A stretch of DNA of 47,041 nt from Alphaproteobacteria bacterium (GTDB taxonomy: Bacteria; Pseudomonadota; Alphaproteobacteria; Micavibrionales; Micavibrionaceae), in NCBI GenBank assembly GCA_022763065.1, contig JALEGH010000061.1, forward strand, positions 1 to 47,041, written 5' to 3'. Under the pieces are notes generated by a model. The model searched no databases. It was not told where the DNA came from and saw only the letters and a program-made list of their open reading frames with translations. Positions 7,591 to 15,571 of the stretch are shown here, one piece after another (position 1 is the stretch's first letter; each line of letters starts with the position of its first letter). A program made the translations under genes and the position numbers.

Positions 7591-10253
7591 ATAGGGGTGA
7601 CGCTAGGCTTTTTTCCGTTTTTTAGCGCCTCCTGCGCCGCAGCTAGGCGTGCGATTGGTACGCGGTAAGGTGAACAAGACACGTAATCCAGCCCCACACG
7701 TTCAAAGAAACCAATCGAGGATGGATCACCGCCATGCTCCCCGCAAACACCAAGCTTAATATCGGAACGCGTTTCACGCCCCTTCTCACACGCGATTTCA
7801 ACAAGCTGTCCGGTTCCTTCCTGATCCAGCGAAACAAACGGATCTCTCTCCAATATCCCCTTCTCAACATATTCCGGCAGGAATTTCGCCGCGTCATCAC
7901 GGCTCATCCCAAGGGCTGTTTGCGTAAGGTCATTGGTGCCGAAACTGAAGAACTCTGCATCATGGGCAATGTCACCTGCCATCAATGCCGCCCGTGGAAG
8001 CTCAATCATGGTACCAACCATATAATCTACCTTTTTACCCTTCTCTGCAAAAACAGCTTCGGCCTGTTCAATCACTATTTTCTTCAAAATTGAAAGTTCA
8101 GCTCTTGTGGCGATGAGCGGAATCATCACCTCCGGCATTGCACCTGTCTCCACGGCCGCTTCAAAAATCGCTCTGGCCTGCATTGCACAAATTTCAGGAT
8201 AGGTAATTGCCAAACGGCATCCCCGGTGACCGAGCATCGGGTTCGCCTCTGATAATTCTGCGTGACGGCGTTTTACAAAGTCCATCTCCAACCCCGCTGT
8301 TTTGGCGAAATGTTCAATATCCACTTCTTCATGCGGCATAAATTCATGAAGTGGTGGATCCAGCAGACGAATTGTCACCGGTAAGCCATTCATGATTTTA
8401 AATAGCTCCGTAAAGTCGCTACGTTGCGCCGGAAGTAATTTCGCAAGCGCTTCCTCGCGGCCTTTTTTATCCGTCGCAAAAATCATTTCTCGCACATGTT
8501 GGATGCGGTCGGGTTCAAAGAACATATGCTCCGTCCGGCAAAGGCCAATACCTTCCGCGCCAAAATCAATGGCCGTCTGTGCGTCCATAGGCGTTTCTGC
8601 ATTGGTACGCACTTTCATCCGGCGCATCTCATCCGCCCAACCCATGACAGTTGAAAAATCTCCAGAGAGCTCCGGTTTAATCGTTGCGACTTCGCCGAGC
8701 ATGACTTCACCCGTTGAGCCGTCAATCGTGACCAGATCGCCTTCTTTAATGACTTGGTTACCGACACTCATTGTTTTAGACGCATAATCAATCGCAATTG
8801 CACCGGCACCCGCCACACAGGCACGCCCCATACCGCGCGCCACCACAGCCGCGTGAGATGTCATCCCGCCGCGTGTGGTCAAGATACCGCTCGCCGCATG
8901 CATACCATGAATATCCTCCGGCGAAGTCTCCGTACGACAAAGCATGACCTGCTCCCCGTTATGTGCGCGGGTTTCTGCATCATCTGCGCAAAAGACCGCA
9001 ATACCCGACGCCGCCCCCGGAGAAGCTGGCAGACCTTTGGTCAGCACATTTTTTTCTGCCTTCGGATCCAATGTCGGGTGTAATAATTGATCAAGCGATT
9101 GGGGATCAAGACGAAGCAGAGCTTCTTCTTTGGTGATCAATCCTTCATTCACCATATCTACGGCAATTTTGAGCGCCGCAGCCGCCGTGCGCTTACCAGA
9201 GCGCGTTTGAAGCATGTAGAGCGTTCCCTGCTGCACAGTGAACTCAATGTCTTGCATGTCCTTATAATGCGTCTCTAACTTTGTACGCACCGCGTCGAGC
9301 TGAGTGAACACCTCCGGCATGACCTCTTCCATCGCCGGCAGGTCAGAGCCTTCACGCTCTTTCCCTTTTACAGTCAAAGATTGAGGTGTACGGATACCAG
9401 CAACAACATCCTCGCCTTGAGCATTAACAAGATACTCCCCATAAAAGAAATTCTCCCCAGTTGATGGATCACGGGTAAAGGCCACACCAGTCGCACAGTC
9501 ATCACCCATATTGCCAAAGACCATCGCCTGCACGTTCACAGCCGTTCCCCAATTTTCAGGAATTTCATTAATCTGTCGATATTTAATCGCACGCGGCACC
9601 ATCCATGAATCAAACACGGCACCTACGGCGCCCCAGAGCTGCTCATGCGGGTCTTCAGGAAATGGTTTATTCAACTCACGCTGCACCAGCGCTTTATACT
9701 GGCTCACAATATGCTTCCAGCCATCGGCCTTAACATCGGTATCTTCGGTGATATCCATATCACGCTTATGCTGATCCAGAATATCTTCGAAATCATGGTG
9801 TTCCAGTCCCATCACAACATCACCGTACATTTGAATAAAGCGGCGGTATGAATCCCACGCAAAGCGTTCATCCCCCGATTTGATCGCCAGCCCCTGAACC
9901 GTTTTATCGTTCAAGCCCAAGTTCAAAACTGTATCCATCATGCCCGGCATCGAAACACGCGCGCCAGAACGCACAGACACAAGTAAAGGATTAGAAGCAT
10001 CGCCAAAGCTCATACCGGTTTGCTTTTCGATGTTATTGAGCGCCACTTCAACCTGTGCCTTCAAGGCATCTGGGTATTTTTTGTTCTGCTCATAATAGGC
10101 AATGCAAACTTCGGTCGTAATCGTAAAACCCGGCGGCACAGGAAGCCCAAGTGAGGACATTTCCGCCAAATTTGCACCCTTTCCACCCAAAAGATTACGC
10201 ATATCGGCTTTGCCGTCTGTCTCTGCGCCGAAATTATAAACCCATTTGCTCAT
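7575..10253 (-). CDS. ppdK: Pyruvate, phosphate dikinase
   Basis: Interconverts pyruvate + ATP + Pi with PEP + AMP + PPi, in the cytosol; can serve glycolysis or gluconeogenesis. Domains in order: N-terminal ATP-grasp region (NLLGGKGANLAEMSSLGLPVPPG), swivelling phosphohistidine domain with GGMTSHAAVVARGMG carrying the catalytic histidine near residue 450, and a C-terminal TIM barrel with CRTEHMFF, GTNDLTQTALGMSRDD and the catalytic cysteine in GVCGEHGGDP. I chose the start at 10253 (892 aa) because CGGGAG sits 7 nt upstream and MSKWVYNFG is the usual family start; the ORF extends 15 codons further. Presence of PPDK suggests PPi-linked flexible glycolysis, common in alphaproteobacteria. Confidence 0.97.
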   Translation of the reverse strand: MSKWVYNFGAETDGKADMRNLLGGKGANLAEMSSLGLPVPPGFTITTEVCIAYYEQNKKYPDALKAQVEVALNNIEKQTGMSFGDASNPLLVSVRSGARVSMPGMMDTVLNLGLNDKTVQGLAIKSGDERFAWDSYRRFIQMYGDVVMGLEHHDFEDILDQHKRDMDITEDTDVKADGWKHIVSQYKALVQRELNKPFPEDPHEQLWGAVGAVFDSWMVPRAIKYRQINEIPENWGTAVNVQAMVFGNMGDDCATGVAFTRDPSTGENFFYGEYLVNAQGEDVVAGIRTPQSLTVKGKEREGSDLPAMEEVMPEVFTQLDAVRTKLETHYKDMQDIEFTVQQGTLYMLQTRSGKRTAAAALKIAVDMVNEGLITKEEALLRLDPQSLDQLLHPTLDPKAEKNVLTKGLPASPGAASGIAVFCADDAETRAHNGEQVMLCRTETSPEDIHGMHAASGILTTRGGMTSHAAVVARGMGRACVAGAGAIAIDYASKTMSVGNQVIKEGDLVTIDGSTGEVMLGEVATIKPELSGDFSTVMGWADEMRRMKVRTNAETPMDAQTAIDFGAEGIGLCRTEHMFFEPDRIQHVREMIFATDKKGREEALAKLLPAQRSDFTELFKIMNGLPVTIRLLDPPLHEFMPHEEVDIEHFAKTAGLEMDFVKRRHAELSEANPMLGHRGCRLAITYPEICAMQARAIFEAAVETGAMPEVMIPLIATRAELSILKKIVIEQAEAVFAEKGKKVDYMVGTMIELPRAALMAGDIAHDAEFFSFGTNDLTQTALGMSRDDAAKFLPEYVEKGILERDPFVSLDQEGTGQLVEIACEKGRETRSDIKLGVCGEHGGDPSSIGFFERVGLDYVSCSPYRVPIARLAAAQEALKNGKKPSVTPMKKAA

Positions 10254-10361
10254 GATATTGCTCCCGTTCAATGCATGTTGCCAAAGATGTGAATACATAT
10301 GAATTTAAAGGGTTTGGGGCCAAAATCCAGCAAAAAGCGCAGTCTATAAACCAGAAATATA

Positions 10362-10389
10362 TTGACATAATGTAAAAACTTGGTAAACT
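10362..10389 (+). promoter_or_regulatory. Strong sigma-70-type promoter (ATTGACATAATG type)
   Basis: TTGACA (10362-10367), 16-nt spacer, TAAACT (10384-10389). Predicted start near 10396; AAGGA and ATG at 10417 follow. The TATTGACATAATG block is identical to that at 6830-6842. Confidence 0.7.
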
Positions 10390-10416
10390 TCTGCTTTTAA
10401 TTTTAAGGACAAGAGC

Positions 10417-10878
10417 ATGAAAAGAAACTTACCCACGCAGGTCAAATCAATAGATGTCGCCCAACTCGTTGAAGGTTGGATGCAAAGGCCTGACAATATG
10501 GATCAACTCTACCATTGTCAAAACGCCCAGTTCTATGATGCGCTTTGCCACGCAGCCACGATATTTTGTTTTGCTAAACGACGTATTGACGCAACAGATA
10601 AAGTAAGCCCTGCCTATGAATTCGAATTTTATGGATTCAGTGGAAAGGGATATAAAGATCTCTTACAAGACTTAAAAAATGCCTATACAAAGCTTCAGAA
10701 TCTAAGAGATGGACATGAGAACATTTATGGGGCCGAAAACGCCTCTAGAGTTATTAGAAAGTTTGAAAAATTTTTTAAAAAAGAAATAGAATTACTAAAG
10801 GGTTTAAAACCCAACCAAACGGTTTCATCAAAAATTGAATCTCATCCCAATGGTAAATCGATGGCCCATACGCTGTAG
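10417..10878 (+). CDS. Unknown helical protein, 153 aa
   Basis: No family recognised. No signal peptide or membrane segment; composition is mixed and mostly helical, with aromatic-rich YEFEFYGFSGKGYKDL in the middle and a lysine-rich helix near the C-terminus (RKFEKFFKKEIELLKGLK). It has a consensus promoter and an AAGGA ribosome site, so it is expressed. It is followed 24 nt later by a second unknown gene of similar size, probably in one operon. The patterns DALCHAATIFCFAKRR here and QKICAAITILAQLRACK in the next protein are loosely alike, which may reflect distant paralogy. Confidence 0.7.
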   Translation: MKRNLPTQVKSIDVAQLVEGWMQRPDNMDQLYHCQNAQFYDALCHAATIFCFAKRRIDATDKVSPAYEFEFYGFSGKGYKDLLQDLKNAYTKLQNLRDGHENIYGAENASRVIRKFEKFFKKEIELLKGLKPNQTVSSKIESHPNGKSMAHTL

Positions 10879-10902
10879 CGCACCAAATAATGGAATGATG
10901 AT

Positions 10903-11319
10903 ATGAGCTCCAAACTACAAATTGAGATAGATGTTTCCGATCTTCTACCAGAAGAGGCCCATTCTATTATTTTCATGGGACTGAAAAAGCACCACATCAA
11001 CCCAAAAAGCGACCTGCATCAAAAGATATGTGCTGCTATAACGATTCTAGCACAGCTTAGAGCATGTAAATTTCAAAAAGATAGCTCACCCGAACAAATT
11101 TCCCGCGCCGTTGAGTTCCACAAAAATTTAGCCCGCGAGAGTTATAACCAGCTTGTTGATATGGTTTTGGACACAGAAAATAATGTAATAGATACAATTC
11201 TCGAACGGCTCCAAGCATGTTACGAACCTGAAATCACAGAGATTTTATCATCATCAAACAAAGATCATCGACCACAGGATAAGAACGCCCAAGCTCAACC
11301 CCTTGCCTATCATAGCTGA
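10903..11319 (+). CDS. Unknown helical protein, 138 aa
   Basis: No family recognised. Predicted soluble and largely helical, with a disordered polar C-terminal tail (SSSNKDHRPQDKNAQAQP). It is the second gene behind the 10362 promoter, with only a weak TGGAA ribosome site. Its last 86 nt overlap the 3' end of the convergent GNAT gene, which is unusually long; the overlapping part encodes exactly the low-complexity tail, so the reading frame may have been extended after loss of an earlier stop. Confidence 0.6.
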   Translation: MSSKLQIEIDVSDLLPEEAHSIIFMGLKKHHINPKSDLHQKICAAITILAQLRACKFQKDSSPEQISRAVEFHKNLARESYNQLVDMVLDTENNVIDTILERLQACYEPEITEILSSSNKDHRPQDKNAQAQPLAYHS

Positions 11320-11731
11320 TCCCGTTGCCATCCGGCATATAGCCGAGCTTGGTATAGAGCCTTTGCGCCGGACCGTAATCTTTGGTAAGCCCCACTGAGA
11401 TACCAATTTGCTCCACTCCTTGGTCTGATGCCATATTTTCAAAAGCTCCAATAAGTGACGTGGCAACACCCTGCCTACGCGCTTCAGGGATAACATTGAG
11501 GTCCTGAATCTCCGGAATTTCTAGTTTTTGATACAAGCTATATTTCGGTTCAAAATTCAAAATCCCAAAACCAATATCTTGGTCGCCTTTATGCGCAATT
11601 AGCACAACACAATCTTTTTCGAGCACTTCCTCAAAATACCCTTCGGACTTTTGTCCAATTTGGGCATAAAGATCATAAAGCGAGGAAATATCCTCTTCCG
11701 CCGCCTGTCTGATATTTAACGCTTCCATCAT
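11234..11731 (-). CDS. GNAT-family N-acetyltransferase
   Basis: A 165-aa single-domain acetyltransferase using acetyl-CoA. Motif A is IQDLNVIPEARRQGVATSLI (R-R-Q-G-V-A at the pyrophosphate loop), and AQRLYTKLGYMPDGNG is the motif B end of the fold. Substrate not inferable. Its start overlaps the stop of the upstream methyltransferase by 4 nt (ATGA), so the two form an operon; the pairing does not by itself define a substrate. The 3' end overlaps the convergent unknown gene by 86 nt. Confidence 0.85.
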   Translation of the reverse strand: MMEALNIRQAAEEDISSLYDLYAQIGQKSEGYFEEVLEKDCVVLIAHKGDQDIGFGILNFEPKYSLYQKLEIPEIQDLNVIPEARRQGVATSLIGAFENMASDQGVEQIGISVGLTKDYGPAQRLYTKLGYMPDGNGISYDRQGVELGRSYPVVDDLCLMMIKSL

Positions 11732-12468
11732 GTTTCCCCCGCATCACGTAATATGGCCTGCGCTTCATTTGTATATTCACCGTCTTTCCCGTGAATAACA
11801 ATGCCGGAATGTAATTTTGCTGGGCTTTTACTATGTTTTTGTGCGCGAATAATCACCCGCTTCGCTTCTTCTCCCGCGCGTGGCCATAGAGGAATAATTT
11901 CAATCCCGCCAAAACGTTTTCCCAGCGCCTGAATAATTTTATCTAGATGATCCGCACGGTGAATAAGGCTCAACGTTCCCTTCCCACGCAACGTATTAAA
12001 TGCGGCAATCACCCAATCTTCAACAGAAATATCATGCTCTTCGTGTCCCATCGCTGTTGCTTTTTCATCCGATGGTGAACGTACATGCTTCCCGCTTTCT
12101 AGATAAGGCGGATTACAAATCACATGATCGAATTGATTTTGGTGCTTTTCATCCGTGCCAAAATTCCGAATATCAGCCGCAATGAATTCGCTTTGATCAT
12201 GAAAACTATTCATCCGCGCATTACGCACGGCCAGATCAATATGATCTCCTTGGATATCTACTCCCATGAGATGAACACCCTTCACACGCGCCAGAACACA
12301 AAATCCGGCGCTCCCCACACCACACCCCATATCTAAAACATGTTCGCCAGCCTTAACCGGACAGCTCGCAGCCAACATCACCGTGTCCAGCCCCGGCTTA
12401 AACCCGTTTGGGACATAATGCAGCTTCACACGTTTATTGAGGAGATATATGCCGTTTTCCTTGCTCAT
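11728..12468 (-). CDS. tRNA1(Val) A37 N6-methyltransferase-like (TrmN6/YfiC family)
   Basis: SAM-dependent N6-adenine methyltransferase. The N-terminal KLHYVPNGFKPGLDTVMLAA resembles the YfiC family start (R-x-G-T-D-x-x-L region), HVLDMGCGVGSAGFCVL is SAM motif I, GVDIQ follows, and CNPPYLESG is the catalytic N-P-P-Y motif of amino-methyltransferases. The likely target is A37 of tRNA-Val, but other NPPY substrates are possible. I chose ATG 12468 (246 aa, the usual family length); an upstream TTG at 12534 would add 22 residues and reach towards the divergent promoter at 12548. Confidence 0.8.
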   Translation of the reverse strand: MSKENGIYLLNKRVKLHYVPNGFKPGLDTVMLAASCPVKAGEHVLDMGCGVGSAGFCVLARVKGVHLMGVDIQGDHIDLAVRNARMNSFHDQSEFIAADIRNFGTDEKHQNQFDHVICNPPYLESGKHVRSPSDEKATAMGHEEHDISVEDWVIAAFNTLRGKGTLSLIHRADHLDKIIQALGKRFGGIEIIPLWPRAGEEAKRVIIRAQKHSKSPAKLHSGIVIHGKDGEYTNEAQAILRDAGET

Positions 12469-12547
12469 AGACGCCCAATATGCAGAATCATTTGAAAAAA
12501 TAAAGCCTATTCCCAAAAAATACCCATAACACAAGAAGAATATAGCA

Positions 12548-12576
12548 TTGACGCAAGTTCGTTCGCACTCTACATT
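12548..12576 (+). promoter_or_regulatory. Leaderless promoter of the tryptophanase-like gene
   Basis: TTGACG (12548-12553), 17-nt spacer, TACATT (12571-12576). Six bases separate the -10 from the ATG at 12583, so transcription should start at the A of the start codon. There is no Shine-Dalgarno. Confidence 0.65.
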
Positions 12577-12582
12577 TTTCCT

Positions 12583-14085
12583 ATGAAAAACGCTGAAAAT
12601 ATTTCTGTTGTTACAAACACGGATTCTGCCAACTCTTTTGAAAATGAAGTCTTAGAGCTGGTTAATTTTGATACAACCAATCGTCCACGTGCCTACGCCA
12701 ATGCTATGGTACGGTTTCATCATCCTTTTACAACAAAAGAGCGTCTTGACGCCGCTGTTAAAGCCGGATGGAATGTCTTTCAATTCCCTTCAGAAATGCT
12801 GCAGGGTGGAGATTTCCTCTCCGATTCCGGTACAACCACTATGACCGCCGAGCAATTTGCCGCCATGTTTTTAGGTGATGAGGCCTATGGCACCAATTGG
12901 GGGTATCAGCAATTGCTCGACCAAATGGGCGAAACCTTTGGTCTGAACACACAGGACTACGAATTTTATTTCTTTCATCAATGCCGTGCGGCGGAACATG
13001 CTTTATTCAGCCATATGAAGGGCGACAATTTAATTGTCCCCAATAACAGCTTTTTTGACACAACCCGCGCCAATGCCGAAGCAAATAAAATTGATGCGCG
13101 TGACCTTATCTATGAAGATTTAAAAGATGACCCGAACCACCCTTTCAAAGGCAATATTCATCTGGAGAATTTGGAAAAACTACTCGCGGGACATGGGAGC
13201 CGTGTTCCCCTAGCCTATCTGACCATCACCAATAACACGGGCGGCGGACAACCTGTTTCGATGGAAAATATCAAGGCCGCTAAAAAGATTTGCGACAAAT
13301 ATGATAAGCCTCTATTTTTAGATGCCTGCCGCTTTGCCGAGAACGCTTATTTCATTCAGCAACGCGAAGAAGGCTATAAGGACAAAAAAATCGCCGATAT
13401 CGTTAGGCAAGAATTTGCCCAAGCCGATGGCTTCACGATTTCTCTTAAGAAAGACGGCCTTGCCAATATGGGCGGTGTTTTGGCGGTGCGTAAAGATTCC
13501 TCTCTCATGAAACGCTACCCTACTCTGTTGAATGATCTACGCGACCACCAAATTCTGGTCGAAGGGCATCCGACCTATGGTGGCCTGACGGGACGCGATA
13601 TCATGACCATCAATGAAGGGCTAAAAACCGTTACACAGGAACATTACCTGCAAGGGCGCGTTGAACAAGTCCAGCGATTTGGCAATTACCTGCATGAACT
13701 GGGTATTCCTGTCGTCAGACCCTTTGGCGGACACGCGGTTTATATTGATATTGATAAATTCTTCGAAGACACGGACATGGAAAGAGGTGATTTCGGTGGA
13801 ATTGCCTTAAGCGGTCTTCTCCTGCTTAAAGGCATCCGTCTTTGTGAACTTGGCACCTTTGCGTTTGGTCAATATGATCCCAAAACCGGCAAGGAAACAT
13901 TCCCGACCCATAATTACCTACGCTGCGCCATTCCGCGTAATAAATATGAAGAGCAGGATTTAAAATACGCCGCCGAATGTATCAAGGAGCTTTATGATCG
14001 TCGTCATGATATCCCCAAAGCCGTCCCAACCTTTGGTCGTGACCTCTCTTTACGTCATTTTAAAGCACGCTTTGAATTGGTTTAG
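12583..14085 (+). CDS. Tryptophanase / tyrosine phenol-lyase family beta-eliminating lyase
   Basis: PLP fold-type I enzyme that splits an aromatic amino acid to pyruvate, ammonia and indole or phenol. Family marks: DFLSDSGTTTMT near residue 78, GDEAYGTNWGY at 98-108, FLDACRFAENAYFI around 245-258, and the PLP lysine motif SLKKDGLANMGG, with K290 expected to carry the cofactor. Length 500 aa is slightly above TnaA or TPL. The HQGRGAE motif of both reference enzymes reads HQCRAAE here (C134, A136), so this is a divergent branch, and I cannot tell tryptophan from tyrosine specificity. No TnaC-type leader peptide or permease is adjacent; the gene appears to be leaderless. Confidence 0.85.
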   Translation: MKNAENISVVTNTDSANSFENEVLELVNFDTTNRPRAYANAMVRFHHPFTTKERLDAAVKAGWNVFQFPSEMLQGGDFLSDSGTTTMTAEQFAAMFLGDEAYGTNWGYQQLLDQMGETFGLNTQDYEFYFFHQCRAAEHALFSHMKGDNLIVPNNSFFDTTRANAEANKIDARDLIYEDLKDDPNHPFKGNIHLENLEKLLAGHGSRVPLAYLTITNNTGGGQPVSMENIKAAKKICDKYDKPLFLDACRFAENAYFIQQREEGYKDKKIADIVRQEFAQADGFTISLKKDGLANMGGVLAVRKDSSLMKRYPTLLNDLRDHQILVEGHPTYGGLTGRDIMTINEGLKTVTQEHYLQGRVEQVQRFGNYLHELGIPVVRPFGGHAVYIDIDKFFEDTDMERGDFGGIALSGLLLLKGIRLCELGTFAFGQYDPKTGKETFPTHNYLRCAIPRNKYEEQDLKYAAECIKELYDRRHDIPKAVPTFGRDLSLRHFKARFELV

Positions 14086-14149
14086 ATCTTCCAAGAACAT
14101 ATAGAAAACCTACTTGTGCAACACGCTTAAGTGTTTTAAAGCATTAGGT

Positions 14150-15166
14150 ATGAATTCAGCTCACGCTAAAAAACAAGACAACTCCGTATCTTCCCCGCTT
14201 GAAGAATTACATATCCTCATGCATGAGGATATGCGCGCGGTCAATGCGATGATTTTGGATAAGATGCAATCCGAGGTCCCGCTTATCCCGCAACTTGCCA
14301 GCTACCTCATCGCTGCAGGCGGTAAGCGTGTAAGACCACTTCTAACACTAAGCTGCACCGCTCTATTTGACGGAGATATGACCCGCGCCCACCGCTTGGC
14401 AGCTTGCGTTGAGTTTATCCATACCGCCACGCTCCTTCATGATGATGTGGTCGATGACAGTACCAAGCGCCGAGGTAAAGACTCCGCCAATATTGTTTTT
14501 GGCAATGAAGCCAGCGTACTGGTCGGTGATTTTCTCTTCTCCCGCGCTTTTCAGCTTATGGTCGAAGACGGCTCATTAGAAGTTCTACGCATTTTATCCG
14601 GGGCTTCTGCAATTATCGCCGAAGGTGAAGTCCTTCAACTCAGTGCACAGAATAATTTAGAAACAAGTATGGACGACTACCTCAAAGTCATTGAAGGCAA
14701 AACCGCCTCCCTCTTTGCCGCCGCCTGTGAAGTCGGCCCCGTTATCGCAGAACAAGACAGCGCCACAACAAAAGCCATGCGTGATTACGGCATGAATATC
14801 GGTATGGCCTTTCAAATTATTGATGATGTTTTAGATTATAATTCTGCGCGCGAAAAAATCGGTAAAACGGTAGGTGACGATTTCCGTGAAGGAAAAATAA
14901 CGCTACCTGTTATCATTGCCCTCGAAAATGCAAGCGCAGAAGAAAAAGAGTTCTGGCAACGCACACTCGCTAATAAGGATCAAAAACCGGAAGACTTAAA
15001 AACCGCACAAAAACTCATATCCAAACACAACGCTGTAGAAGGCAGCCTAAAGATTGCAAAAGACTTCGGCGCGAAGGCTATTCAAAATTTAGAAAACATC
15101 CCTAAAGGACAACTCAAAGATATCCTTAAAAATCTGGTCAATTTCATTATTGAACGGGAATATTAA
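14150..15166 (+). CDS. ispB: Polyprenyl diphosphate synthase (octaprenyl/decaprenyl type)
   Basis: Long-chain trans-prenyltransferase that makes the ubiquinone side chain from FPP and IPP. Signature regions: GGKRVRPLLTL, first aspartate-rich motif LLHDDVVDDSTKRRG (about residues 95-109), and second motif FQIIDDVLDYN. Two small-chain-limiting bulky residues are not evident before the first motif, consistent with a long product, but exact chain length cannot be read. I chose ATG 14150 (338 aa) over a TTG at 14114. Neither has a clear ribosome site. It follows the beta-eliminating lyase gene by 64 nt, with no functional link apparent. Confidence 0.88.
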   Translation: MNSAHAKKQDNSVSSPLEELHILMHEDMRAVNAMILDKMQSEVPLIPQLASYLIAAGGKRVRPLLTLSCTALFDGDMTRAHRLAACVEFIHTATLLHDDVVDDSTKRRGKDSANIVFGNEASVLVGDFLFSRAFQLMVEDGSLEVLRILSGASAIIAEGEVLQLSAQNNLETSMDDYLKVIEGKTASLFAAACEVGPVIAEQDSATTKAMRDYGMNIGMAFQIIDDVLDYNSAREKIGKTVGDDFREGKITLPVIIALENASAEEKEFWQRTLANKDQKPEDLKTAQKLISKHNAVEGSLKIAKDFGAKAIQNLENIPKGQLKDILKNLVNFIIEREY

Positions 15167-15173
15167 ATCTCTT

Positions 15174-15560
15174 CTACTTTTTCTTCTTACAGGGGAAAAC
15201 TTCAAATAATGCCAAGCTTACCGCCGGTGCAGCGATAAAAGCATCATGTTGCGCGTTACGTTCTAAATAACGCCATACGATATCTTGAAGATCATTTAAA
15301 TTCGCCGTTGCCGGCACGCACAAATCAACACTTGGTGGGATGTTAAGAGACTGGAGAAGATTGTGATAATCGACAAGCCCCGCAATATAAGACTGGCACG
15401 CCGCATGACCGCCCGGCGTATCCTCTCCACCTTCTTCATTGCGCTTACAAAGCTCATAAAGATACGCCCCGGAAATAAGCGCTCCAGCCTTTTTCTCTTT
15501 TGCGGATGAAAATTGTGGCAGCAAAATAAAAACAGCAAAAAACAAAAAGAATATACGCAT
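15174..15560 (-). CDS. Secreted Rap1a/Tai-like protein
   Basis: A 128-aa exported protein: signal peptide over residues 1-20 (FFLFFAVFILLPQFSSA), then a compact helical domain with the pattern Y-x-x-C ... C-x-x-Y-I-x-G ... C-V-P ... PC near the end (LCKRNEE, AACQSYIAGLVDYH, DLCVPA, EVFPCKKKK). This resembles the Rap1a/Tai immunity-protein fold, a domain also widespread outside type VI loci. No type VI effector is nearby, so an immunity role is not supported by context. It lies 11 nt after the helicase-module gene and is probably co-transcribed. Confidence 0.6.
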   Translation of the reverse strand: MRIFFLFFAVFILLPQFSSAKEKKAGALISGAYLYELCKRNEEGGEDTPGGHAACQSYIAGLVDYHNLLQSLNIPPSVDLCVPATANLNDLQDIVWRYLERNAQHDAFIAAPAVSLALFEVFPCKKKK

Positions 15561-15571
15561 TTCTTTTGAAA

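Noticed and set aside
8392..8787. Long ORFs opposite ppdK
   Set aside because: Antisense shadows of a highly conserved gene; serine/arginine-rich composition, no family features.
10417..11319. Toxin-antitoxin reading of the two small unknown genes
   Set aside because: Sizes and operon layout would fit, but neither protein shows a toxin or DNA-binding motif and there is no overlap between them.
12469..12534. TTG start extending the TrmN6-like gene
   Set aside because: Adds a hydrophobic stretch not in the family; MSKENGIYLLNKRVKL gives the normal length.
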